From: a virus
Virus record (IMG/VR): IMGVR_UViG_3300043446_003177
Coordinates: 62,001-126,000 of that record
Reading direction: 5' to 3' (one strand)
DNA length: 64,000 nucleotides
Shown here: piece after piece, positions 7,837-14,721 of the stretch
How the letters are laid out: the number at the start of each line of letters is the position of its first letter
How positions within the stretch are numbered: position 1 is the stretch's first letter
Notes under the pieces: model-generated
Databases searched by the model: none
What the model saw: only the letters and a program-made list of their open reading frames with translations
Told to the model about the DNA's origin: nothing
Program-made: the position numbers and the translations under genes

Positions 7837-8014
7837 TATGATGCATGATGAACAACATTATGGTTGGGTTGTAGATAAACGCTACGACTGGATCAATATG
7901 TTGAATAAGATGCAAAAAAATAATCCAAGACGATTTAAAGAGTTTCAGTATTCGCAAGAGACAATTTACCATCACCTAGATAGATTGCAACAGGAACAAA
8001 ATCTTTACGACTAA
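7820..8014 (+). CDS. small hypothetical protein
   Basis: 64 residues. ATG 7820 overlaps the upstream gene by 17 nt; ATG 7838 just after that stop is an equally fair start. Helical, with DRLQQEQNLYD at the end. The stop shares a base with the next start (TAATG). Confidence 0.55.
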   Translation: MMTIFDMMHDEQHYGWVVDKRYDWINMLNKMQKNNPRRFKEFQYSQETIYHHLDRLQQEQNLYD

Positions 8015-8490
8015 TGAGCGAAGTAACTTTTAAGAAGCACAGAGTATTCCGTGAGACACAATCAGTTATCTTTTATGATATTTCTGTGGAAGGATCTAAT
8101 GCATCAGACCTCGTGGTTCACGAAGGTCCTGCTATTAGTCCTCCTGATGATATTGTAGGGGCAAAACAGTTTTATATTCATTATCATCAGGTAGACCATA
8201 ATCGTGTTCTGCAGGGTATCCGTACATTTGAACTGGTCAATCCTGAGTGGAGGTATCCTTATCACATTGTTCATCTTAATCGTAGTTCTGGTGCTCTGGT
8301 CATTCCTCAAAGAACATATCATCGCTCCTGGTCAGGTGAAGAAGGATCTATTGTAATTAATCAAGCAATTAGAGATGATAAATTTGATGATAAGACTGAG
8401 TTTATCCCTGTCTCAGCAGCACAGAATGAAGACCTGTATCGCATCCTAGCACACGAAAAACCAGTCATTCATACACTTGGGGAAATGTGA
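8014..8490 (+). CDS. cupin-like hypothetical protein
   Basis: 158 residues, beta-rich throughout. YIHYHQVDHNRVLQG, an FELVNPEWRY strand and a late RTYHRSW segment resemble the two metal-binding motifs of a cupin barrel, as in sugar epimerase or isomerase-like cupins. It lies two genes upstream of a clear mannose-6-phosphate isomerase-type cupin and a UDP-sugar dehydrogenase-like gene, which fits sugar metabolism. The fold is inferred. Confidence 0.6.
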   Translation: MSEVTFKKHRVFRETQSVIFYDISVEGSNASDLVVHEGPAISPPDDIVGAKQFYIHYHQVDHNRVLQGIRTFELVNPEWRYPYHIVHLNRSSGALVIPQRTYHRSWSGEEGSIVINQAIRDDKFDDKTEFIPVSAAQNEDLYRILAHEKPVIHTLGEM

Positions 8491-8660
8491 TGGAAGGATT
8501 TAATGATTGGTTTTATGAGATGGAAGGTTATGGTTTTCGTGCAGAACGTTTTTGGAGCGATTATGATGCTAAAGATCAAATTGCTATGATGGAATGGTTG
8601 AGAACTGCCTATCGAATGGGATATGAAGAAGGACAACGACTTTATGGGGGAACAGAATGA
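8490..8660 (+). CDS. small hypothetical protein
   Basis: 56 residues (MEGFNDWFYEMEGYGFRAER ... QRLYGGTE), acidic-aromatic and probably helical. The start is in a TGATG overlap and the stop in an ATGA overlap with the cupin gene. Function unknown. Confidence 0.6.
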   Translation: MEGFNDWFYEMEGYGFRAERFWSDYDAKDQIAMMEWLRTAYRMGYEEGQRLYGGTE

Positions 8661-8992
8661 CTATAGTTGAAAGACCTTGGGGCACATTTGAAACTTTATA
8701 TGAGTCAGATTCGTATAAAGTAAAGAAAATTTGTCTAAATTCTGAGCAATCATTTTCATTACAATATCATAAGAATCGTCATGAGGACTGGATTATTGTT
8801 GAAGGTGATGGTATAATTAATGATGGTTGGAAAGTTAGAAACTGTATCGTGGGGGATAGATTTCATATTCCTCCAAAAAACATTCATCGAGCTACAGCAG
8901 GACCAGATGGATTAGTTTTCATTGAGGTGCAGCGTGGAGTCTGTGATGAATCTGATATTGTTCGTATAGAAGATGATTATGGACGATCTTAA
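8657..8992 (+). CDS. mannose-6-phosphate isomerase type II C-terminal-like cupin
   Basis: 111 residues. The hallmarks of the MannoseP_isomer cupin are present in order: RPWGTFETLYES near the N-terminus, FSLQYHKNRHEDWIIVEGDG (metal-site histidines), FHIPPKNIHRA, VFIEVQRG and the terminal DIVRIEDDYGR. Cellular members interconvert mannose and fructose 6-phosphate or form the cupin half of bifunctional GDP-mannose enzymes; phage copies are stand-alone. A role in surface sugar metabolism is inferred from the nearby dehydrogenase. Confidence 0.85.
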   Translation: MTIVERPWGTFETLYESDSYKVKKICLNSEQSFSLQYHKNRHEDWIIVEGDGIINDGWKVRNCIVGDRFHIPPKNIHRATAGPDGLVFIEVQRGVCDESDIVRIEDDYGRS

Positions 8993-9173
8993 AAAAACAG
9001 AGTCTACTGAGTTTCCTTATGAAAAATTTAATATAAAATTATTTCATACAGATGGGAAAGAAAAGAGAGTTTGTTATTTTGAGTGTGACGCTCATTTAAA
9101 AAAATACATAAGTCGTTACAATTTGAAGAAAAAAGACATTAAAATCTTGATTAAAGAGGATAAAAATGACTAA
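8979..9173 (+). CDS. small basic hypothetical protein
   Basis: 64 residues from ATG 8979; ATG 8973 also fits. Lysine-rich (KKYISRYNLKKKDIKILIKE) with a beta-like centre (FNIKLFHTDGKEKRVCYFEC). Overlaps the cupin gene by 14 nt. Function unknown. Confidence 0.6.
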   Translation: MDDLKKTESTEFPYEKFNIKLFHTDGKEKRVCYFECDAHLKKYISRYNLKKKDIKILIKEDKND

Positions 9174-9273
9174 AAGAACTTATACTCAAAAAGATGGGAC
9201 TATTTGGGAATGGGAAGAAACACCAGAACTAATTAAAATTTTAGAACAACTTCATAAAGAAAAAAATGATTGA
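9166..9273 (+). CDS. very small hypothetical protein
   Basis: 35 residues (MTKRTYTQKDGTIWEWEETP ... LHKEKND). RBS AGAGGA sits 6 nt before the ATG. It overlaps both neighbours by 8 nt, which supports its being real despite its size. Function unknown. Confidence 0.5.
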   Translation: MTKRTYTQKDGTIWEWEETPELIKILEQLHKEKND

Positions 9274-10078
9274 GAATGTTGGAATAATTGGTAATGGTTT
9301 TGTAGGGAACGCTCTCTACGAAAACTTTAGATATCGAACTCCAACAAGAGTTTATGATATTGATTCAAACAAATCTAAACATACCTATGAGCAGGTTTTG
9401 GCTGCAGATGTAGTTTTTGTTTGCTTACCAACGCCAATGATGGAAAATGGAGAATGTAATGTAAAGTACATATGGAAGTTCTTTGAAGAAGTTCCTCTTC
9501 ATACTCCTTGTTTATTTGTAATCAAATCAACTGTTCCTATTGGGACAACTGATCAGATTATTAACTTCAGAACAGATTTAAACATTCTTCATAACCCAGA
9601 GTTTCTAACTGCAGAAAATGCACAAAGAGATTTCTTCAATTGTGATAGGAATGTGATTGGTGGAGATTCTTATTATTCCAACTCTTTAAAGGAATTTTTA
9701 TATAAAGTATTTCCCGAGTGGGAAGAAAAAAATGTTCCATGCTATCTGGTACAAGCAAAAGAATCTGAAATGATTAAATACTTCTCAAATTCTTTCTTAG
9801 CCGTCAAGATTGCATATTTTAATCATGTCTACCAAACATGCAAGTTCTTTAATGGGGATTATGATGTAGTTAGGACTGCAATTGGTGAAGATAAAAGAAT
9901 TGGAACATCTCACACTAAAGTTCCTGGTCCAGATGGGCAACTTGGGTTTGGTGGATTTTGCTTTCCAAAAGATATTAACGCTCTAATTCATACGTTAAAA
10001 CAATGTAACATTGACGCCTCTTTACTTGAGGCGTCTTGGGAGTATAATACCAGAGTACGAGAAGAATTCAATTCATGA
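9266..10078 (+). CDS. UDP-glucose/GDP-mannose dehydrogenase-like protein
   Basis: 270 residues. The Rossmann motif GIIGNGFVG (6-14) and the catalytic cysteine motif GGFCFPKD (about 230-237) are intact, as are VFVCLPTPM, VIKSTVPIGTT and NPEFL. Family members oxidise UDP-glucose or similar sugars to uronic acids and are usually near 430 residues. Here the C-terminal UDP-binding domain is missing, so activity on a normal nucleotide sugar is uncertain. The neighbouring cupin genes support sugar metabolism. Confidence 0.85.
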   Translation: MIENVGIIGNGFVGNALYENFRYRTPTRVYDIDSNKSKHTYEQVLAADVVFVCLPTPMMENGECNVKYIWKFFEEVPLHTPCLFVIKSTVPIGTTDQIINFRTDLNILHNPEFLTAENAQRDFFNCDRNVIGGDSYYSNSLKEFLYKVFPEWEEKNVPCYLVQAKESEMIKYFSNSFLAVKIAYFNHVYQTCKFFNGDYDVVRTAIGEDKRIGTSHTKVPGPDGQLGFGGFCFPKDINALIHTLKQCNIDASLLEASWEYNTRVREEFNS

Positions 10079-10587
10079 ACATCTTTGTAACGTCACCGTG
10101 GCCTGCTGAAAGTGCTGTATGCCTTCCCGATAAACACATCGTCAAGATGCCTTTGGAATGCTGCCAAATGCTTTCTATTGTCGGATCTGAAAAGTGGGGT
10201 CATAACTACGGCACTCTCCCTAAGACTGATGGTACTCCCTACAGAACTGAAAAGGGTGCGTTTCGTAATCATCCCTGTACCAAATGGGCAATGGATAGTA
10301 TCAACAATGCCTATTGGTTGATTAAATGGGGAATGAATTTGTGTGATGAATATGCGCTAAGATACAATAAAATACACTCTTGCTATTCAACTTTGGTTCA
10401 TGCGTATTATATCTTCCCAAAAGGAAAAATTAATAAAGTAACTCCATTTGCCCGTGCGATGCCAGATGAATATAAATTTGACACAAGCATTGACACTTTT
10501 ACTGCTTACAAAATGTATATCGCATCCAAACCTTGGGTTGCATCTAATTATCTTCGTATGCCAGAGAGGAAACCAGAATGGATCTAA
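10075..10587 (+). CDS. conserved phage protein, possibly pyrimidine-dimer glycosylase-related
   Basis: 170 residues. The pattern PDKHIVKMPLECCQMLSIV, FRNHPCTKWAM, NAYWLIKWGMNLCDEYALRY and a late TPFARAMP matches a widespread phage family sometimes annotated as pyrimidine dimer DNA glycosylase or endonuclease V-like (from memory). No catalytic residue is verified here. A DNA repair role is therefore tentative. Coupled by ATGA. Confidence 0.65.
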   Translation: MNIFVTSPWPAESAVCLPDKHIVKMPLECCQMLSIVGSEKWGHNYGTLPKTDGTPYRTEKGAFRNHPCTKWAMDSINNAYWLIKWGMNLCDEYALRYNKIHSCYSTLVHAYYIFPKGKINKVTPFARAMPDEYKFDTSIDTFTAYKMYIASKPWVASNYLRMPERKPEWI

Positions 10588-10727
10588 GATATCACGTTCT
10601 TGACCCAACAACTCCTTGGTATGAGTTCTTATCATATCAAGAGTGTTGTTGGTCTTTGGGAGTTCCTGTTCGTTTGGGATCTTTCATGCGATATAATGCT
10701 TATCTAAAATCTGTAGGTGTATCATGA
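10578..10727 (+). CDS. small hypothetical protein
   Basis: 49 residues (MDLRYHVLDPTTPWYEFLS ... LKSVGVS), probably helical. It overlaps the upstream gene by 10 nt and the next by ATGA. Function unknown. Confidence 0.55.
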   Translation: MDLRYHVLDPTTPWYEFLSYQECCWSLGVPVRLGSFMRYNAYLKSVGVS

Positions 10728-10951
10728 CTGATCCACATTGGTTTAAAAAGAAGTGGGGACTTGAGGATCCCGTATTAATTGATAAAGTATATGAAAGACT
10801 TGTTGATCTTGAGGAAAGAGTTAAATCTTTGGAAAAAGAAAACATAGAAACTACAAATGCATTGTATGAGATTGAAAACAGATTACAAGCAAAGATTGAC
10901 AATATACACCCCGTAACCTATAATTTACAAAACTATTCATTGGACAAATGA
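10724..10951 (+). CDS. small coiled-coil protein
   Basis: 75 residues. Residues about 20-60 form a coiled coil ([20 protein letters not shown], then [10 protein letters not shown]). The N-terminus resembles short phage structural or accessory proteins ([12 protein letters not shown]). It lies directly upstream of, and is ATGA-coupled to, the ferredoxin gene. Function unknown. Confidence 0.65.
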   Translation: MTDPHWFKKKWGLEDPVLIDKVYERLVDLEERVKSLEKENIETTNALYEIENRLQAKIDNIHPVTYNLQNYSLDK

Positions 10952-11238
10952 CTTTTAATGTAACTCTCCGTACTCCTGACGGTTCCGAAACCACTATTCA
11001 GTGCCCTGCAGATACTTACATTCTTGATGCTGCAGAGGAAGCTGGAGTCGATCTTCCCTATTCTTGTCGTGCAGGAGCATGTAGTTCTTGCGCTGGTAAA
11101 GTAATCGAAGGAACAGTAGACAATGAAGATCAAACATTCCTTGATGATGACCAAGTTGCAGATGGTTTCATTCTAACTTGCACTGCCTATCCTACTAGCG
11201 ATTGTGTGATTCTGACTGAGCAAGAGGAAAACCTGTGA
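10948..11238 (+). CDS. petF: plant-type 2Fe-2S ferredoxin
   Basis: 96 residues, full length for a photosynthetic ferredoxin. The cluster ligands are Cys40, Cys45, Cys48 and Cys78 with the classic C-x4-C-x2-C-x29-C spacing ([11 protein letters not shown], then ILTCTAYP). It carries one low-potential electron. In cyanobacteria the donor is photosystem I, and partners include FNR and bilin reductases. Cyanophages often carry petF to keep electrons flowing during infection. No other photosynthesis gene lies in this window. Confidence 0.95.
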   Translation: MTFNVTLRTPDGSETTIQCPADTYILDAAEEAGVDLPYSCRAGACSSCAGKVIEGTVDNEDQTFLDDDQVADGFILTCTAYPTSDCVILTEQEENL

Positions 11239-11501
11239 CTGCTGGAATGTTGGGGCAGTTTGCTCTTGCCCTTGAAAAACTTGGATGGGACGCCAATGAT
11301 GAACTCTCTGTTGAGATTGGTGGCGTAGCAGTAACAGGAACTGCTAGTCATCCAGATGCAAATGCAAAGTGGGCGAAACCATTTGGAACCGTAACATATC
11401 AGAACGACGCTTTTATTGTTATCAAGAACAAAACCAGAAGTCCTATGGTATTCTCCCAACCAAATCCCGAACTCAAACAACAACATCCTTATCAAAAGTA
11501 A
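11235..11501 (+). CDS. hypothetical protein, GTG start
   Basis: 88 residues. GTG 11235 overlaps the ferredoxin stop as GTGA. Beta-rich ([30 protein letters not shown]) with a Pro/Gln tail. Its tight coupling to ferredoxin may mean co-expression, but no functional link is visible. Confidence 0.6.
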   Translation: MTAGMLGQFALALEKLGWDANDELSVEIGGVAVTGTASHPDANAKWAKPFGTVTYQNDAFIVIKNKTRSPMVFSQPNPELKQQHPYQK

Positions 11502-11686
11502 TGTACGATCTAGACTGTTTTGAAAAAGCACTGGCACACTTCGGAACCCGTGTAGATATTATTATCGCCCTTGAAATGGGCGATAAAATTGATTCTGATA
11601 GTGCCTATAAAATGATCAAAGAAGAGTTGAAACAACTCAAAAAGATTCGTAAAAAATATAAGGATGATGGGTGTGATGAGTGCTGA
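11501..11686 (+). CDS. small helical hypothetical protein
   Basis: 61 residues from ATG 11501 in a TAATG overlap ([20 protein letters not shown]). Upstream in-frame sequence exists but lacks a better start. The C-terminal helix is lysine-rich with two terminal cysteines (CDEC). Function unknown. Confidence 0.6.
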   Translation: MYDLDCFEKALAHFGTRVDIIIALEMGDKIDSDSAYKMIKEELKQLKKIRKKYKDDGCDEC

Positions 11687-11846
11687 TAGTTTTAAAGTAA
11701 CACAAAATACCGATGGTACATTTACTATCGAATGGGATGAGAAAGATCCTAAGTACGAGTTTCTGAATCACTTGACGGAAGATCAAATTAAGGATATTAT
11801 AATGAAAAATGTTGAATTTTATCTAAATCAAAATAAAGGAGAATAG
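11676..11846 (+). CDS. small hypothetical protein
   Basis: 56 residues from ATG 11676 (MSADSFKVTQNTDGTFTIEW). The beta-hairpin-like start and helical end resemble many small phage proteins. It is followed by AAAGGAGAATAGAA, an SD for the next gene. Function unknown. Confidence 0.55.
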   Translation: MSADSFKVTQNTDGTFTIEWDEKDPKYEFLNHLTEDQIKDIIMKNVEFYLNQNKGE

Positions 11847-11848
11847 AA

Positions 11849-12478
11849 ATGTTATTGGATTATGCCTCTGTAGTCAACCAGTTTAAAGTGAACGTGACTG
11901 GAATTATCCATGTCGGTGGCCACATTGGTGAAGAACTAAAGACATACAAAAAGCATAATGTCCCTAATTTGATCGTCTTTGAACCACAAAAACCTTGTTT
12001 TGACTTACTCAAAAAAGAAGCAGATTCTCTTGAGTTTGAAAACATTCAATTAGTTAATAAAGCACTTGGTAGTGACTTTGGGACTGTTGTGATGTACTGT
12101 AATATTCCAGATGGTTTGTGTAGTTCTGTACTAAAACCAAAAGAAGTTTATAAATTAGATCCAAATTTTGATTTCTCAATCAGAGAAGAAGTTGAAATGG
12201 TAACCCTAGATTCAGTCATCGAAGAGGATCATAACTATAACTTCTTAAACATGGACACTCAAGGATATGAGTTGGAAGTTTTGAAGGGAGCTACAAAAAC
12301 ACTGGAAAAAATTGACTATGTGTATACAGAAATCAATAGTGTTGAGTTGTATGAGGGTTGTCCGATGGTAGAAGATCTTGATACATACCTAGAGAGTTAT
12401 AATTTTGTTAGAGTTAAAACTGGATGGGGTCACCCAACCTGGGGTGATGCTTTCTACGTTAAAGATCATTTAATTTAA
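11849..12478 (+). CDS. FkbM family methyltransferase
   Basis: 209 residues. The SAM-binding motif GGHIGEELKTYKK (about 23-35) is followed by LIVFEPQKPCFDLLKKEA. The FkbM signature NMDTQGYELEVLKGA (about 134-148) and VYTEINSVELYEG are intact. FkbM-type enzymes O-methylate sugars or small molecules. They are common in T4-like cyanophages, where the substrate is unknown; a role in polysaccharide modification is inferred. A good SD (GGAG) precedes the ATG. Confidence 0.9.
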   Translation: MLLDYASVVNQFKVNVTGIIHVGGHIGEELKTYKKHNVPNLIVFEPQKPCFDLLKKEADSLEFENIQLVNKALGSDFGTVVMYCNIPDGLCSSVLKPKEVYKLDPNFDFSIREEVEMVTLDSVIEEDHNYNFLNMDTQGYELEVLKGATKTLEKIDYVYTEINSVELYEGCPMVEDLDTYLESYNFVRVKTGWGHPTWGDAFYVKDHLI

Positions 12479-12490
12479 GATAAAGAAAAA

Positions 12491-13138
12491 ATGGATTACA
12501 AAAAGTATTCTCTTGAAAATCTAGAAAACTGGTTGCATGATGCGATGTCTTGTGCAGAAGCATCTCCTCAAGAAATCTATGATGTGATTAAAGGTGTTGT
12601 TGAGGATAACTATCGTACTTATCAACAACAAGCATCCAGAGCACATGAACTTCTTTCTTTATTGAATAATAATGGGCAGTCATATGATGATGTTCTGAAA
12701 GAAAGAGAATACTATGAACCATCTATACCTGAAGAAGAACTTTCTCAGTATAAAGTATCGCTGAGTTGTGATAAAGATGATCCATCACCCGAATGTAAAG
12801 GTGCCTGGAATGATTTTTGGGAAGATGCTGATGAATATGCACTTAGAGAAGCAGAATACTACAATGCATCTTCTCCAGAAGAAACATCCGAAGAGAGAGT
12901 TAAGAGAATCAATGAATCTTTAGAAGGACAAGCAGAATATGGTGAATCATTCCAAAAAACTTGGAGTGTTTCTATAGAAGAAGATGGTGTTACTGGAGAT
13001 GTGTTTATAACTTTCCCACCAGAGGCCTTAAGAGCAGCAAATATATCGGAAGGCGATGAAGTTGAGTGGATAGATAACAAAGATGGTACATTTACTGCTA
13101 AAAAAGTAGAAAAACTGGTTTCAATGGATGAGTGCTGA
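12491..13138 (+). CDS. acidic protein with AbrB/SpoVT-like C-terminal domain
   Basis: 215 residues. Residues 1-150 are acidic and helical with no recognised domain. Residues about 165-208 have a swapped-hairpin AbrB-like pattern: WSVSIEEDGVTGDVFITFPP, then SEGDEVEWIDNKDGTFTAKK. Such domains bind DNA as dimers in AbrB, MazE and SpoVT, so a regulatory role is plausible. The assignment rests on pattern only. Confidence 0.65.
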   Translation: MDYKKYSLENLENWLHDAMSCAEASPQEIYDVIKGVVEDNYRTYQQQASRAHELLSLLNNNGQSYDDVLKEREYYEPSIPEEELSQYKVSLSCDKDDPSPECKGAWNDFWEDADEYALREAEYYNASSPEETSEERVKRINESLEGQAEYGESFQKTWSVSIEEDGVTGDVFITFPPEALRAANISEGDEVEWIDNKDGTFTAKKVEKLVSMDEC

Positions 13139-13383
13139 TGTACACTCTTTTTCTGTTAAAAGGACTTGCACCATTTGTTGCTGGTCTATGTTTTGAAAAT
13201 TTTATGACTAAACAAGGAGAACTTTGCAATGTTAGAGATTCTTCAGAACGTGTGGTAAAATATGACCCACAAGATCCAGAAAATGCTTGTTATCGTGATG
13301 GTATTTTCTACCCTCGGTGCAAAGATCTAGAAAATCCAGAAGTTCTTCACTATCACAATCTATTACTAAAGGAAAGACAATAA
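13138..13383 (+). CDS. small protein with hydrophobic N-terminus
   Basis: 81 residues from ATG 13138, in a TGATG overlap with the upstream stop. Residues 2-20 (YTLFLLKGLAPFVAGLCFE) are hydrophobic and may be a membrane anchor or signal. Four cysteines lie in the first 65 residues. Function unknown. Confidence 0.6.
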   Translation: MYTLFLLKGLAPFVAGLCFENFMTKQGELCNVRDSSERVVKYDPQDPENACYRDGIFYPRCKDLENPEVLHYHNLLLKERQ

Positions 13384-13385
13384 TT

Positions 13386-13619
13386 ATGGCTTTATCACAA
13401 TCTGTCGAAGAATCCCTGAAAGAAGCAGAACAATCTCTGCGAAATGCACTAGCATACGCTGCTCGTCAAGAACGTCCTATGGTATGTTCAGTTATTGCAG
13501 ATCTTATCAGTCGTATTGAATCACTACAAAATACAGATGCTATTTTGGATAAACTGGAGCAACGAATGAATGGGGATGAGGATAGTAAGCGAGGTCGTTG
13601 GGGTCCATTTGGATCTTAA
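13386..13619 (+). CDS. small helical protein
   Basis: 77 residues from ATG 13386 (MALSQSVEESLKEAEQSLRN). One long helical region is followed by a Gly/Arg-rich end (SKRGRWGPFGS). It is the last gene of the gapless run; an 88-nt gap with a dyad follows. Function unknown. Confidence 0.6.
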   Translation: MALSQSVEESLKEAEQSLRNALAYAARQERPMVCSVIADLISRIESLQNTDAILDKLEQRMNGDEDSKRGRWGPFGS

Positions 13620-13653
13620 CAAACTGTAACACGATCCCGAAGAGAATATTAAG

Positions 13654-13671
13654 ATACCATAGATATGGTAT
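13654..13671 (+). promoter_or_regulatory. perfect dyad, possible operator
   Basis: ATACCAT and ATGGTAT form perfect 7-bp arms around AGAT, in the gap between two genes. There is no T-run after it, so a terminator is unlikely. The position 36 nt before the next start suits a protein-binding site. Confidence 0.4.
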
Positions 13672-13707
13672 AGATCATGTTAAACTGAGTTCAGTCGCAA
13701 CGCATAA

Positions 13708-13875
13708 ATGACCATTGACCGAGACCTTACGCAAGAAGAATGGGACGAAATGAATGTACTTCGCAAAGCAATTAATTATAATCCAAGTCAAGTGCATCCA
13801 GACAAAATGCAGCGATTTAGTGAACTTCTAGTTAAATCTATGGGTGGTAACGGCGAACCCACGCGGACAGTTTAG
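13708..13875 (+). CDS. small hypothetical protein
   Basis: 55 residues (MTIDRDLTQEEWDEMNVLRK ... NGEPTRTV). Helical N-terminus, with a Gly/Pro tail. ATAAATG at the start could double as part of a late-promoter-like sequence, but it is too close to the ATG. No SD. Function unknown. Confidence 0.55.
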   Translation: MTIDRDLTQEEWDEMNVLRKAINYNPSQVHPDKMQRFSELLVKSMGGNGEPTRTV

Positions 13876-13915
13876 AAAGCGGCACACAGGCGATCCTGGA
13901 GGGGTCTGGTGCCCT

Positions 13916-13921
13916 TATAAT
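13916..13921 (+). promoter_or_regulatory. consensus -10 box (TATAAT) with cassette-type leader
   Basis: TATAAT lies 21 nt before ATG 13943. The leader (ACTCTCATACGCAACGAACC) closely matches the leaders of the GC-rich cassettes at 24.6-27.0 kb. I see no good -35 box. This looks like an outlying member of the same promoter class. Confidence 0.5.
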
Positions 13922-13942
13922 ACTCTCATACGCAACGAACCG

Positions 13943-14404
13943 ATGACCACCACCTTCGCTGAGTATTCCGCCCAAGCAGAGGCACGGAAGAACATCGCAG
14001 AGGCAGTCCTGGGGCACACTTATGCTCTATGTGAGGCACTGCGCCAGAACTTCATTGAATACAGCATCAAATCCCATCAGAAGTTTGTTGATGATGCTGA
14101 TACTCATGAGTATCATCAAAAGCAGATTGATAAACTGAGGCAAGGTATTTGTGATTATGAGTTCTACCCTGAAACGGGTCGTAAGTATCATAAGATTATT
14201 ATGATAATTCATAATACTGCTAGTCCTACTGGCACTAGTCGCTCTGTCCATGCTTTTGTAGACAAGAAGACTGGTCAGGTTTACAAGTCTGCATCCTGGA
14301 AGTCTCCTGCTAAGGGTGTTCGCTACGATCTTCGCATTATTGAGCAGCGTGAATGGTTGCTTGAGAATGCTGATTGGGCAGGTTCCTATCTGTACGCTCG
14401 CTGA
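13943..14404 (+). CDS. hypothetical protein
   Basis: 153 residues from ATG 13943, chosen because the -10 box and leader lie directly upstream; the open frame to 13844 would cross the promoter. A helical N-terminal half (AEYSAQAEARKNIAEAVLGH) is followed by a beta-rich part (KIIMIIHNTASPTG, HAFVDKKTGQVYKSASW). Conserved in cyanophages from memory; function unknown. Confidence 0.7.
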   Translation: MTTTFAEYSAQAEARKNIAEAVLGHTYALCEALRQNFIEYSIKSHQKFVDDADTHEYHQKQIDKLRQGICDYEFYPETGRKYHKIIMIIHNTASPTGTSRSVHAFVDKKTGQVYKSASWKSPAKGVRYDLRIIEQREWLLENADWAGSYLYAR

Positions 14405-14412
14405 GGTTAATT

Positions 14413-14721
14413 ATGGCTACTTGGAGAGCGGATGTATTTGTAAATTCTAGAGTTGGTAGAATTACAACTGAAGTTGAAGCAGCAACTTTTGCGGGAGCGA
14501 GAGAGCAAATCTATGCAAAGCATGGAGATGTTCAGCAGATTACAAATCTACATGAAGTGAGAAGTAGTGGCGGTGGTTTATCGTCGTCTGGTGATTATGG
14601 TGGAACTATATGGTTGGTCGCAATTCTATTTGTTATTTGGTTGATTGTTGAATACTGGTACTTTATCGTCCCAGGTGCTATTATACTAGGAATCTTGTAT
14701 TGGTATGGTCGTAATGCCTAG
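14413..14721 (+). CDS. membrane protein
   Basis: 102 residues from ATG 14413. The first 45 residues form a small soluble alpha-beta unit (TWRADVFVNSRVGRITTEVE, then AREQIYAKHG). Two adjacent transmembrane segments follow near the C-terminus (IWLVAILFVIWLIV and YFIVPGAIILGILYW). Function unknown. Confidence 0.65.
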   Translation: MATWRADVFVNSRVGRITTEVEAATFAGAREQIYAKHGDVQQITNLHEVRSSGGGLSSSGDYGGTIWLVAILFVIWLIVEYWYFIVPGAIILGILYWYGRNA

